In this document: positions 1-8,497 of the stretch, one piece after another
How positions within the stretch are numbered: the first letter of the stretch is position 1
How the letters are laid out: every line of letters begins with the position of its first letter
NCBI RefSeq assembly: GCF_001424045.1
Contig: NZ_LMQB01000006.1
Span: forward strand, 1-50,337
Source: Rhizobium sp. Leaf371
GTDB taxonomy: Bacteria; Pseudomonadota; Alphaproteobacteria; Rhizobiales; Rhizobiaceae
Reading direction: 5' to 3'
Length of the DNA stretch: 50,337 bases
Notes under the pieces: model-generated
Database searches by the model: none
Seen by the model: the letters and a program-made list of their open reading frames with translations, nothing else
Told to the model about the DNA's origin: nothing
Translations under genes and position numbers: made by a program

Positions 1-111
1 CGATCACTCCAGAGCCCCCGCTGAAAACATGCAGGGGACGGTTGAAACATGGGTCAATTCTCAATGGAAATATAACGCTGCGCCGGGTCAGCTCTCAGTG
101 GAAATCAACAC
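1..111. mobile_element. IS21-family-like terminus, left edge (inverted copy of the right edge)
   Basis: Bases 1-111 are the exact reverse complement of 50227-50337. Read inward from the outside, the terminus starts TGTTGATTTCC and carries two related 20-bp units (TTTCCACTGAGAGCTGACCC and TTTCCATTGAGAATTGACCC, 17/20 identical, 34 bp apart). This arrangement of multiple short internal repeats next to a TG end is typical of IS21-family (istA/istB) insertion sequences. No transposase is inside the window, so the element body lies outside. The element end is probably base 110. Confidence 0.7.
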
Positions 112-305
112 TTAAAGCGGGGCATCGTCTTGAAATCGACGCAATCCGCATCACCAAAGCTGATGGGATTCTGGTCTGCAGCAAGCAGTCTTGGCTGGCA
201 GATCTGATAGTTCTGCTTTCAGAGAAAATTTACATTCTGTCTCAACTGTTCCGACATGGATCACGATTATGTTGCCGCTAAGCAAAACATTAGTGGTATT
301 CGATT

Positions 306-1418
306 ATGCGCAAGCTTTTTTCAACAGCCATTCATTCCTTTCAATATGCAATATCCGGCAATATCGGCATCATGGCAGCAATGATAATGCCGGTCCTCCT
401 TGGTGCGGGCGGTGTGTCCGTCGATGCTTCCAATATTATGTGGGCGAAAAGCACTTTGCAAAATGCGACCGACGCGGCAGCACTCGCCGCGGCATCCGGG
501 CTCGCGAACGAGCAGATGTCGGTGGACGAGGCAAAAAAGCAGGCGAGGGCGTTCCTGCTGGCTCGAATGGCGAGCCCAATAGATTCTTTGTCATCGACAG
601 GCGATGATGCAACGCTCAGCTCGCCTGATGTTGATATTGATACGGCAGCAACGGGGGTTGGAACCGGCAAGCGATTTGTCGTTTCGGTCAAATCCGAGTT
701 TACCGTTCCGCTGACTCCGATGACGCGCCTGCTCGGTGCGTCCAGCATAAGCGTCCATGCTGAAAGCCAGTCTAAGGGGCAGACAGCGACCGAGAGTTCG
801 CTTTCAATGTTCCTCGTTCTCGACAAGTCCGGATCAATGAACGAGGCAACAAACAAGAAGGGCGTCAACAAGCTTCAGTCTCTGAAGCTTGCAGTCGAGG
901 GTTTGCTGGCGCAGCTTTCGAAGGCCGATCCAAACGGAAAGTACGTGCGGACCTCTGCAGTTGCTTACAACGACAAAGCAGACGCACCGAGTGGGTTAAG
1001 CTGGGACGAAGGTGTTACCTTGGCCTACGTAAAGAAATTGGCGTCAGGCGGTTCGACAGACTCCAGCGGCGCGATGAAGACGGCATATGCTGCGTTGACC
1101 GATCCTTCCGAAACAGCTGTTCACGTCGCTATGACTGGTTTGACGCCAAAACGGTTCTTGGTGCTGATGACGGATGGTGACAACACGGCCGTCAAGAACG
1201 ATACGGACACGAAAGCTATTTGCGACAAGGCCCGATTAACGCAAACGACAGTCTACACGGTGGCCTTCATGGCGCCGGCAAAGGGCAAGTCTCTGCTGTC
1301 ATCCTGCGCGACAAGTGCGGCTAATTTTTTCCAGGCTGAAGATGCGGACGCGCTGATTGCGGCATTTGCCTCGATCGGCAGAGACGCGTCGATGCTGGCG
1401 GTGCGCTTGACGAAATAA
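306..1418 (+). CDS. TadE/TadG-like pilus-assembly protein with von Willebrand A domain
   Basis: This 370-aa protein has the layout of TadG proteins of the tight-adherence (Tad/Flp) pilus machinery. A short cytoplasmic N-terminus is followed by one hydrophobic segment at about residues 18-38, then a Tad_N-like Ala-rich stretch (about 40-90). A C-terminal vWA domain spans about 165-365. The metal-ion (MIDAS) residues are all visible: D173, S175 and S177 in a DxSxS motif, T251, and D290 in an MTDGD motif, so divalent-metal-dependent ligand binding is plausible. The bulk of the protein should face the periplasm or cell surface. No other tad gene lies on this strand; a separate tadE/tadG pair is encoded on the opposite strand near 6-8 kb. 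The ribosome-binding site ahead of the ATG is weak. Family assignment is firm; the exact role is inferred. Confidence 0.85.
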   Translation: MRKLFSTAIHSFQYAISGNIGIMAAMIMPVLLGAGGVSVDASNIMWAKSTLQNATDAAALAAASGLANEQMSVDEAKKQARAFLLARMASPIDSLSSTGDDATLSSPDVDIDTAATGVGTGKRFVVSVKSEFTVPLTPMTRLLGASSISVHAESQSKGQTATESSLSMFLVLDKSGSMNEATNKKGVNKLQSLKLAVEGLLAQLSKADPNGKYVRTSAVAYNDKADAPSGLSWDEGVTLAYVKKLASGGSTDSSGAMKTAYAALTDPSETAVHVAMTGLTPKRFLVLMTDGDNTAVKNDTDTKAICDKARLTQTTVYTVAFMAPAKGKSLLSSCATSAANFFQAEDADALIAAFASIGRDASMLAVRLTK

Positions 1419-2014
1419 ATGCACATAGGGTATAGCAAGGCCTCCCTGTATCTGCGCTGGAGACACGCCCGTTGCCTTTAAGACGCATAGCTTCTCTTAG
1501 CGCAACGCCATTATACAAGCAGTAGGCAAATTACTTCAAAGTATAAGCTCTGTTACAGATAATACAGGAATGACAGAGATAATTAAATTGTTTGAAAGCG
1601 TTCCAATTCTTTGCTGGATCCAGACCTTATGATGCTTCTTTCTTGCTTGATAAAAATTGGAGAGGGAGATTTGCACATCATCATTGTATAACATAACAGG
1701 TCTTACTTCGTCCATTTAAAGCGGACTGTGTTTCGCCGTCCTACGTCATCGCGTGAGGAGCGGGTTTCGCTTGGCCTCTTTCGGGAGGTAAATGGCCAAG
1801 CATACAGCCTCGATCTCCGAAGCCTCAGTAACGAATAGCCAAGTATACAGTCGTTTTTTCGCAGGCTTAGGGCTTCTCTTTGTGTCCTTTGACTATTTTA
1901 ATTGCCTCATATTCCCGCAGAACGCTGCTCATTAGCGTGTTTTAATTGGAAACTGCCAGTTGCATTCATACATTGTAAATCCGCTAATGGAAAATGATTA
2001 TCTGAAAATGTACT
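1419..2014. other. Intergenic region without recognised gene; short hairpin and direct repeats
   Basis: I see no convincing coding sequence in these 596 bases, which lie between two convergent genes and are AT-richer than their surroundings. Two small structures stand out. One is an inverted repeat GCTTGGCC / GGCCAAGC at 1769-1776 and 1794-1801. The other is a 17-bp imperfect direct repeat at 1791-1807 and 1834-1850 (15/17 matches). Neither has a clear terminator U-tract. Confidence 0.4.
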
Positions 2015-3700
2015 TCAAGCAACAATTCGCAAACGTTTAACATCTGTGTAAATGAATGTACCGAGAAGTTTCCGTAGCTCCACGGTCTGAGCAGCAAGCT
2101 CGATACTTGCAGCCGTGCTTTCCTCGGCCATCGCGGCATTTTTCTGGGTTGCTTGGTCCATCGCATTCACGGCGACGTTGATCTCCCGCAGGCCCACCGC
2201 CTGTTCCCGGCCGGCCTGGACGATGGCGGTGATGTTGACATCGATGCTCGTGACCTTGCCGACGATCTCATCGAGCGTTCGGCCTGTTTCTCCAACGAGC
2301 GCCACACCCTTCTTCACGACTGCCTGTGACGTCGAAATGAGCGTGCCGATTTCCTTGGCGGCCCTCGCGGATCGTTGCGCCAGTTCCCTCACTTCCTGTG
2401 CAACCACCGCGAACCCGCGCCCGGCCTCGCCGGCCCGCGCCGCCTCGATGCCTGCATTGAGCGCCAGCAGGTTGGTCTGGAAGGCGATCTCGTCGATCGC
2501 GTCTATGATGCCACTGATCGCTTGGGAGGCATCGGCTATCTCTGCCATGGCAGCCACGGCCTCCCCGACGACCTCCCCGGACCGTTTGGCTCCTACCCGC
2601 GTCTCGGACACGAGACGGCCGGCTTCCTGGGCGCGGGCGCTCGTGTCGTTGACGGTCGTCGTGATCTCTTCCAGCGCTGCGGCTGTCTCCTCAAGGCTGG
2701 TTGCATTCTGCTCGGTTCTGCACGAAAGGCTGCCAGCATTCTCACTGATCTCGCGGGAGCCATCGGCAATGGCTGTCACGCTGTCACCGATGCCGCTCAT
2801 CGTCGTCCGAAGCTGTGCCAGCGTCGCGTTAAAGTGATGTCTGAGCTCCTCCATCGAAGGAACGAAGGCGCGGTCGAGCGTCCGTGTGAGATCGCCGTCC
2901 GACATCGCCTTCATCGCCGTTCCGATCTCGGCGATGGCGCTCATCCTCTCCGTGACGTCGGTTGCGAACTTGACGACCTTGCAGACCTTTCCGCCTGCAT
3001 CGAGGATCGGGTTGTAAGCCGCCTGGATCCAAACTACTCTCCCGCCCTTTCCGATCCGCACGAACTCGTTCGCGATGAACTCGCCTGCAGCGAGACGATC
3101 CCAGAATGTCCGGTACTCCGCCGTGGCCGCATAGTCCCTGCTGCAGAACAGGCTATGGTGCCGTCCGACGATCTCGGCGAGTTCATAGCCAAGCGTCCTG
3201 CAGAAGTTCTCGTTCGCCGTGATGATCTCGCCCGTGGGCTTGAACTCGATGACGGCCTGGGATCGGGATAGGGCGGACAGCTTGCCCGCGTCCTCGACCG
3301 CCTTCTCCTTCGCCGCGGTGATGTCTGCTGCGAACTTGACAACCTTGTAGGGGCGACCACCCTTCATAACGGGATTGTACGTGGCCTGTATCCAGACTTC
3401 GCGCCCGCCCTTGCCGATCCGTCTGTACGCCCCGGCATCGAAAATGCCCCCCGCCAGCCGTTTCCAGAACGCCGCATAGTCCGCGGACTCAACGGTCTGC
3501 GCATCGCAGAACATGCTGTGATGCCGGCCGACGATCTCTGCGAGGTCGTAGCCGAGCGTCCTGCAGAAGTTCTCATTGGCGGTGATGACCATGCCTTTGA
3601 GGTCCAATTCGATGACCGCCTGCGACCGTGACAGCGCGTCCGCGATGTCCGTTCCGTGTCCAGCAGCCCGGCCGTGCGCACCCGTCTTCCATCCGAACAT
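2015..3700 (-). CDS. Soluble methyl-accepting chemotaxis protein with two PAS domains
   Basis: This 561-aa chemoreceptor has no membrane segment. It carries two tandem, very similar PAS domains (about residues 20-140 and 140-262), each with the RSQAVIE...[13 protein letters not shown] core and a following PAC-like stretch. A HAMP-like linker follows (about 265-320), then a methyl-accepting signalling domain (about 320-550). The highly conserved hairpin tip [19 protein letters not shown] is intact, so coupling to CheA/CheW is expected. The PAS pair probably senses a cytoplasmic redox, heme or flavin signal; the ligand is not evident. The start codon follows an AAGGGGA ribosome site. The gene lies 12 bases after the GGDEF/EAL gene and is the last of a four-gene leftward operon (tadE, tadG, GGDEF/EAL, mcp). 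Its C-terminus lacks a CheR-binding NWETF-type pentapeptide. Confidence 0.9.
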   Translation of the reverse strand: MFGWKTGAHGRAAGHGTDIADALSRSQAVIELDLKGMVITANENFCRTLGYDLAEIVGRHHSMFCDAQTVESADYAAFWKRLAGGIFDAGAYRRIGKGGREVWIQATYNPVMKGGRPYKVVKFAADITAAKEKAVEDAGKLSALSRSQAVIEFKPTGEIITANENFCRTLGYELAEIVGRHHSLFCSRDYAATAEYRTFWDRLAAGEFIANEFVRIGKGGRVVWIQAAYNPILDAGGKVCKVVKFATDVTERMSAIAEIGTAMKAMSDGDLTRTLDRAFVPSMEELRHHFNATLAQLRTTMSGIGDSVTAIADGSREISENAGSLSCRTEQNATSLEETAAALEEITTTVNDTSARAQEAGRLVSETRVGAKRSGEVVGEAVAAMAEIADASQAISGIIDAIDEIAFQTNLLALNAGIEAARAGEAGRGFAVVAQEVRELAQRSARAAKEIGTLISTSQAVVKKGVALVGETGRTLDEIVGKVTSIDVNITAIVQAGREQAVGLREINVAVNAMDQATQKNAAMAEESTAASIELAAQTVELRKLLGTFIYTDVKRLRIVA

Positions 3701-3712
3701 TGTATTATCCCC

Positions 3713-6061
3713 TTATCTCTTTCCCGCGGCGATCCGGCTGGATACCTTTCGCACGTATTTCTGCGGGCCTGCGGCGGGTCTGCCGACCAGATACCCCTGC
3801 GCATGCGCGCAGCCTTCGTCGGTGATGATCTTGTACTGCGCGGAAGTCTCGATTCCCTCCGCGGTGACCGGCAGTCCAAGGGAGCGGCCGAGGCTGACCA
3901 CCGAACGAACGATGGCCCGCGCGCTCGGGTCGGTCGCCATGCCGGCGATAAAGCTGCGGTCGATCTTCAGTCCATCGAACGGAAAAGACTGGAGATTGCT
4001 GAGCGAGGAATAGCCTGTTCCAAAGTCGTCCATGACCACCTTGACCCCGAGCGCCTTGATCTGCGTAAGGATGTCGAGCGTCATCGCACGGTCCTTCAGG
4101 AGCGCCGTCTCCGTGACCTCCAGCTCCAGGCGCTCGGGCGAGAGACCTGTGGCGTCCAGGATGCTGCCGACGACGAACGCGAGGCTGGCGAGCCGGAACT
4201 GGATGGCTGATACGTTGACGGCCACCTTAAGTGCCGGGTTCCATTCGACCGCCTGCCTGCAGGCTTCCATCAGAACCCATTCCCCGATCGACAGGATGAC
4301 GCCGCTTTCTTCGGCGATGGGTATGAAGATGTCGGGGGACACGTTACCCCGCGTGGGATGCGTCCATCGGAGGAGCGCCTCGTATCCGACCGTCGCCTTT
4401 GATCCGATGGCTTCGATGGGCTGGAACTGCAGGTGCAGCTCGTTCCGGACGATAGCCTGGCGAAGGTCGTTCTCGAGCTGCCTGCGATCCCGCCGCTCGA
4501 GGTCCATCGCCAGGTCATAGAAGGCATGGGTCCCCCGGCCGCCTGCCTTTGCGCGATACAGAGCGACGTCGGCCGCCTGCGTCAGTGCGTCGGCATCCAG
4601 TCCGTCCTTCGGATAGACGGCGATACCGATGCTGACGCCGACCGCGGTCGGATCGACGGAGACGTTCATCCTGTCGCGGAAGGTTGCTCGCACACGCTCC
4701 GCCAGCGCTCCGGCCCCGTCGCTGCCCACGCCTTCCGCCGTAAGGATCACGAACTCGTCGCCGCCGATCCGGGCGACCGTGTCGCCTCCACGGCAGCAGG
4801 TCCTGAGAATCTCGGCGACATCGCGAAGGACGCGATCACCCTCGGCATGCCCGAATAGATCGTTCACGGCTTTGAAGCGGTCGAGATCAAGCGCTAAGAG
4901 CGCAAACGGTTTTCCTGTCCCGGAACCGCGCGCCAACTGCATATCGAGGGTGTCCTGGAAGGTCGATCGGTTGGTCAGTCCTGTCAGGATGTCGTGGCGG
5001 GCGAGGTATTCGACCTTCTTCTGCACGGTTCGCCGTTCTGTAAGGTCGCGGAGCGCCACAACCTGTGAGGGGCGTCCGCCATATTCGATGGTGTGCACGG
5101 CGATCTCGAAGATGCGGGCCTGATTACCGACGAGCGGAAAGGCCTCCAGTGCGGCCTCGCGCGGTGTGTCGACCCGGTCACCGTCCGAAACCGTCATCAG
5201 ACTGTCGGGCCGGATGCCGACGAGGTCCGAGGCCTCCCGCTCGAGGAGATGGGCGAAGCGGCCGTTTGCCTCGATGATCACACCGTCCCGGACGATCGCA
5301 AGGCCGTCGAGCGTCGAGTTGGCAAAGCCCTTCAGGTCGACGAGGTGCCTGTCTATCACGACAGCGACGATCGAGGTGGCAAGGATCAAGAGCGTGATCA
5401 CGGCGATCGCAATGGTCAGCCACATCGCATCCTCACTCCCCGTGACGAGGGAGGGCAGGGACAGATCGGGTGTGATGATTGTGGCCGACATCGATGTGAA
5501 GTGAAGTGCGCAAATGCCGAGCACCGCGGCAATGGCGGCGGGTAGAATGCGTATCCGCCCTCGCAGTTGTGTGAAGGCGAGAAGCGACATGCAGAAAAGG
5601 GCGAACGCGACGGCCGCTCCAGCGGCGATCTCAGCCCAGCCGAAATTGAGCTGGGCGGCCGCGTCAAGACCTGCCATGCCGACGAAGTGCATCGCGGCGA
5701 CCGCAAGCGTGACGAGCATGGCTGACATCGCCACGGGCTGCCGGCTTTTGAACCCCTCTCTGATCGCGATCCAGAAACCTGCGATGGCAATCAGGGCAGA
5801 CAGCGTGGTGAAGAGGAAATCGAAGCGCAGCGACACGGTGCCCTCGTAGGCCAGCATCGCGACGAAATGGGTCGCCCAGACGCTGAGACCGGCGGAAAAG
5901 GCTGCGACGATACGCCAGTTGCGTCGGCGCGCGAGCGTGCTTTCCTCCGACCGCATGAGAAGATGGAAGAAGGCGAGCATTCCAACTGAGGCGATGACGG
6001 CCGAGATTGCCGTTATCGCGGTGTCGTGGCGGTCGGTGACGCATTCCAGAACCGTGAACAT
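3713..6061 (-). CDS. MHYT-PAS-GGDEF-EAL cyclic-di-GMP enzyme
   Basis: This 782-aa membrane protein probably makes and/or degrades cyclic di-GMP. The N-terminus is an MHYT sensor with about seven hydrophobic segments (residues 10-235). Its signature motifs are THFVAM (64-69), MHFVGM (124-129) and LHFTSM (186-191), proposed in the family to bind copper and sense O2, CO or NO. A PAS domain follows (about 245-345). The GGDEF domain (350-520) has an intact GGDEF at 433-437, and an RxxD inhibitory site (424-427) lies exactly five residues before it. The EAL domain (525-775) has EALLRW at 561-566 and the DDFGTGYSS loop. Both halves look catalytically competent, so net activity cannot be predicted. 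The gene sits 22 bases after tadG and 12 before the chemoreceptor gene, implying co-regulation of adhesion and motility. Confidence 0.93.
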   Translation of the reverse strand: MFTVLECVTDRHDTAITAISAVIASVGMLAFFHLLMRSEESTLARRRNWRIVAAFSAGLSVWATHFVAMLAYEGTVSLRFDFLFTTLSALIAIAGFWIAIREGFKSRQPVAMSAMLVTLAVAAMHFVGMAGLDAAAQLNFGWAEIAAGAAVAFALFCMSLLAFTQLRGRIRILPAAIAAVLGICALHFTSMSATIITPDLSLPSLVTGSEDAMWLTIAIAVITLLILATSIVAVVIDRHLVDLKGFANSTLDGLAIVRDGVIIEANGRFAHLLEREASDLVGIRPDSLMTVSDGDRVDTPREAALEAFPLVGNQARIFEIAVHTIEYGGRPSQVVALRDLTERRTVQKKVEYLARHDILTGLTNRSTFQDTLDMQLARGSGTGKPFALLALDLDRFKAVNDLFGHAEGDRVLRDVAEILRTCCRGGDTVARIGGDEFVILTAEGVGSDGAGALAERVRATFRDRMNVSVDPTAVGVSIGIAVYPKDGLDADALTQAADVALYRAKAGGRGTHAFYDLAMDLERRDRRQLENDLRQAIVRNELHLQFQPIEAIGSKATVGYEALLRWTHPTRGNVSPDIFIPIAEESGVILSIGEWVLMEACRQAVEWNPALKVAVNVSAIQFRLASLAFVVGSILDATGLSPERLELEVTETALLKDRAMTLDILTQIKALGVKVVMDDFGTGYSSLSNLQSFPFDGLKIDRSFIAGMATDPSARAIVRSVVSLGRSLGLPVTAEGIETSAQYKIITDEGCAHAQGYLVGRPAAGPQKYVRKVSSRIAAGKR

Positions 6062-6083
6062 CCTGTTTCTCCTCTCCGCCGCC

Positions 6084-7829
6084 CTACTGCACCAGCACGG
6101 GGTTGGCGCAGTCCACGCCCGTGACCTGGATATCGGCCTCGCCGACGCGCACTCCTGCTGCGGCGAGCACGCTGTCGAGCAAGGTGTCGACGGCCGGGGT
6201 GACGGCCCCGAGCGTCTTTGCCAGAGCGGTCTGCAGAACCTTCGGAGGCGACAGGGACAGGCCGAGAAGCAGCTTGACCTCGACTGCCAGATCGAGATTG
6301 CCGATCAGCGACTGGGTCGCCGAGGTGGTGAGGCCCGTGCTCGAAACCGACTTTGTCAAACCGCTCGCGATGTTGGAAGGAGTGAAGGAGACCCTCTTAA
6401 TCTGCGTGCCGCCAACCGTAGTCGACGACATGCCGTCGATGGCAAGCGCTGGCGTGTCGACCAGACGCGCCCTTGTCACCCTTGGCTTCGATCCGAAATT
6501 CTTCAGAGCCGACGGATCGACGGCGCCTATCGACACCTCGGCGACACCGGGAGCGGCATCGATCGCGACGGTGGCGTTGTCAGCCTTGCCGCCGTGGCAC
6601 TGGATGTCTGCGAGCTTTGCTTCGGCATGGGCGACCTCGACATAGAGGGGCAGGGTGATTTTCGTTCCGAGAAGTTCGGCAAGCCCGTCGATTCGGACCG
6701 TGGCGGAGAGGCGTACCTGCGCCGTTCTGACCGCCTGGCCGGGTTCTCCGATGCGGTATGGAGGCGCGCTGACAGACGGTTCGCCGACGGCGAGGTTGAG
6801 GTCGACCGTTCCGAGACCTGGGAGAGCGGCCTGCGTCTGGACGGAAACGAGATTGGAACCGTTCGCCAGCGACGCGCTCGACTGCAGGAGATCGAGCAGC
6901 CCCACTTTCATCGAGATGCCGGATTTCGCGTCGACCCTCAGGCGCGACTTCTGGTCAAGGTCGACGAAGCCGCCCAGCGTAAACGTCTCACCACCAGGCG
7001 GCACGATCCTGCGCAGTTCGCTGACAATGCCCGAGGCTCCTGCCGCGACACCGCCGTATCTGGCCACGGCGGACAGGAGCTGAGGCATCGTGATTTCGGC
7101 CTTCAGGACGTCGTCGTAGGTAGCGGCGGTCAGGTTGAGGTCGGTCGCCAAGCCCTTCGCCAGTCGGAAGAGGTCGATGTCGGCCGCCGCCAGCGAGCGG
7201 TAGTCCACAGCGCTGAACGTGAGCTTCGCGCCGAGCATCTTGCCGAGGATGGCATTGAGGACGCCGCCCTCAAGACTTGCCAGCCGCGATCCGATAGAAA
7301 ACGCGGCTGTCTTCGATACAGCGGCGGTCCCCGTCGCCGACAGCATTGGTGGTGTGGTGAACATGCCCGCGAAGAACAGCGTTCCCGACTGCTGGACATG
7401 GACGCGAACGGCATCCGCCAGTTGAGCGGAAGGCTTGAAGCGCTCATTGGGCGAACGCGCGGGATCGGGCGCATAGCGTCCCTTTTCGACCGTGACGCGT
7501 CCGGTGGATGCAGCGACGGACGCCTCCGGAAGCAGGGCGCCTTTCACCGTCTTCCATCCCTGCGGAGTCCTGAGCACCATCTTGAGACCGTTGTTGTCCA
7601 GATGAGCCAGGACGGCATCGTCCGAATGCGCCATGTCGGACGCGACCGCGATCGCGGCAAGGTCTGCCACCGTCTGGAGCTGCCGGCGCTCGAGCGTGAG
7701 CTGGCCGTAGTCGACCGCGAGGGCGACGATGCCAAGGCAGGCCGGGAGCGCCAGTGCAGACATGACGGCGATGTTGCCCTCCCTGCATGAAACGAGGCCG
7801 GAAACGCGCTTTGTCAAGGACTCTGCCAT
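6084..7829 (-). CDS. tadG: TadG-family pilus-assembly protein
   Basis: This 581-aa protein has the N-terminal Tad_N signature: a positive start, then a hydrophobic segment at about residues 15-40 (GNIAVMSALALPACLGIVAL). Next comes the DYGQLTLERRQLQTVADLAAIA stretch found in TadE/TadG-like proteins. The long remainder is predicted extracytoplasmic and has no vWA metal motif, unlike the protein at 306-1418. Two cysteines (in IQCHGGK and VDCANPVL) could form a disulphide. The ATG at 7829 overlaps the tadE stop by one base (TGATG), showing translational coupling; a GTG one codon upstream is an alternative start. Expected role: a minor or anchoring component of a Tad-type pilus or secretion system. 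No prepilin, TadA ATPase or secretin gene is in this window, so partners must be elsewhere. Confidence 0.8.
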   Translation of the reverse strand: MAESLTKRVSGLVSCREGNIAVMSALALPACLGIVALAVDYGQLTLERRQLQTVADLAAIAVASDMAHSDDAVLAHLDNNGLKMVLRTPQGWKTVKGALLPEASVAASTGRVTVEKGRYAPDPARSPNERFKPSAQLADAVRVHVQQSGTLFFAGMFTTPPMLSATGTAAVSKTAAFSIGSRLASLEGGVLNAILGKMLGAKLTFSAVDYRSLAAADIDLFRLAKGLATDLNLTAATYDDVLKAEITMPQLLSAVARYGGVAAGASGIVSELRRIVPPGGETFTLGGFVDLDQKSRLRVDAKSGISMKVGLLDLLQSSASLANGSNLVSVQTQAALPGLGTVDLNLAVGEPSVSAPPYRIGEPGQAVRTAQVRLSATVRIDGLAELLGTKITLPLYVEVAHAEAKLADIQCHGGKADNATVAIDAAPGVAEVSIGAVDPSALKNFGSKPRVTRARLVDTPALAIDGMSSTTVGGTQIKRVSFTPSNIASGLTKSVSSTGLTTSATQSLIGNLDLAVEVKLLLGLSLSPPKVLQTALAKTLGAVTPAVDTLLDSVLAAAGVRVGEADIQVTGVDCANPVLVQ

Positions 7830-8254
7830 CACACCCCACCGATGCGAATGGTGGTGCTCCGGACGATCGTCGGACTCGGCATCGCGAACGTCATCAGGTT
7901 CCAGATCGGAAGGTCACTCGCGTCGTACGTGAGCTTGACGGTAAACTGATTGGCGACAGCCGCATCGTCTGCAACCTGGACTGTCAGCCGTGCCTGGTTG
8001 ATCAGAGCGTATCCCGCAGTCGCCTGGGAAGTCGCGTACCCCGTAGCAAGGGTCGTTCGCTCCGTTGCTGAAAGTCCAGCAACAGCAGATCGGGCGGTAT
8101 CAGCTGCGATCTGCTGAAGAGAGTGACAGGCGCTCAGGTAAACTCCCCATCCGATCATGCTAAATAACATGCAGATGAAAAGTGGAGCAAGCATTGCGAA
8201 CTCGATCGCGGCGACGCCGTCTGCGTTGCGTGAAAAGCGTGACAGGATATGCAT
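7829..8254 (-). CDS. tadE: TadE-like pseudopilin
   Basis: The gene encodes about 141 aa with the classic TadE opening: a charged leader, then GVAAIEFAMLAPLFICMLFSMIGWGVYL, in which the G-x5-E pattern matches prepilin-peptidase substrates. A small extracytoplasmic domain with Ala/Thr-rich helices follows. I chose the ATG at 8254 because a GGAG site lies 8-9 bases upstream and the leader then has normal length; an in-frame ATG at 8314 would add 20 atypical residues. It is the first gene of the tadE-tadG-GGDEF/EAL-mcp operon, so the promoter should lie in 8255-8497. Likely role: a minor pilin needed for Flp pilus assembly or surface attachment. Confidence 0.82.
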   Translation of the reverse strand: MHILSRFSRNADGVAAIEFAMLAPLFICMLFSMIGWGVYLSACHSLQQIAADTARSAVAGLSATERTTLATGYATSQATAGYALINQARLTVQVADDAAVANQFTVKLTYDASDLPIWNLMTFAMPSPTIVRSTTIRIGGV

Positions 8255-8497
8255 CGCCGAACTCCGGTCTATTATTGACCGAGCCTCCTCGGTGCACCAT
8301 AAGGTTGCGCTCAATTTCCTAACGGGGTATTAACGCGACAATCCCGAGTTCTGGTACGATTTTGGACCTTTCTATCTGTGGTTTACTTGAGAAAACGGCT
8401 CAAAATAGAACATACGGCATTCAGAAACCCAACGTCCTCAATGACAACTCCCAATAATGTGGTGATTTAGCTCTTGGTCGGCTTGCGTGACCCGATC

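Noticed and set aside
5919-7790. 623-residue open frame on the + strand opposite tadG and the GGDEF/EAL gene
   Set aside because: It is antisense to two clearly recognisable genes and is Arg/Gly/Asp-rich, the composition of a high-GC shadow frame with no family features.
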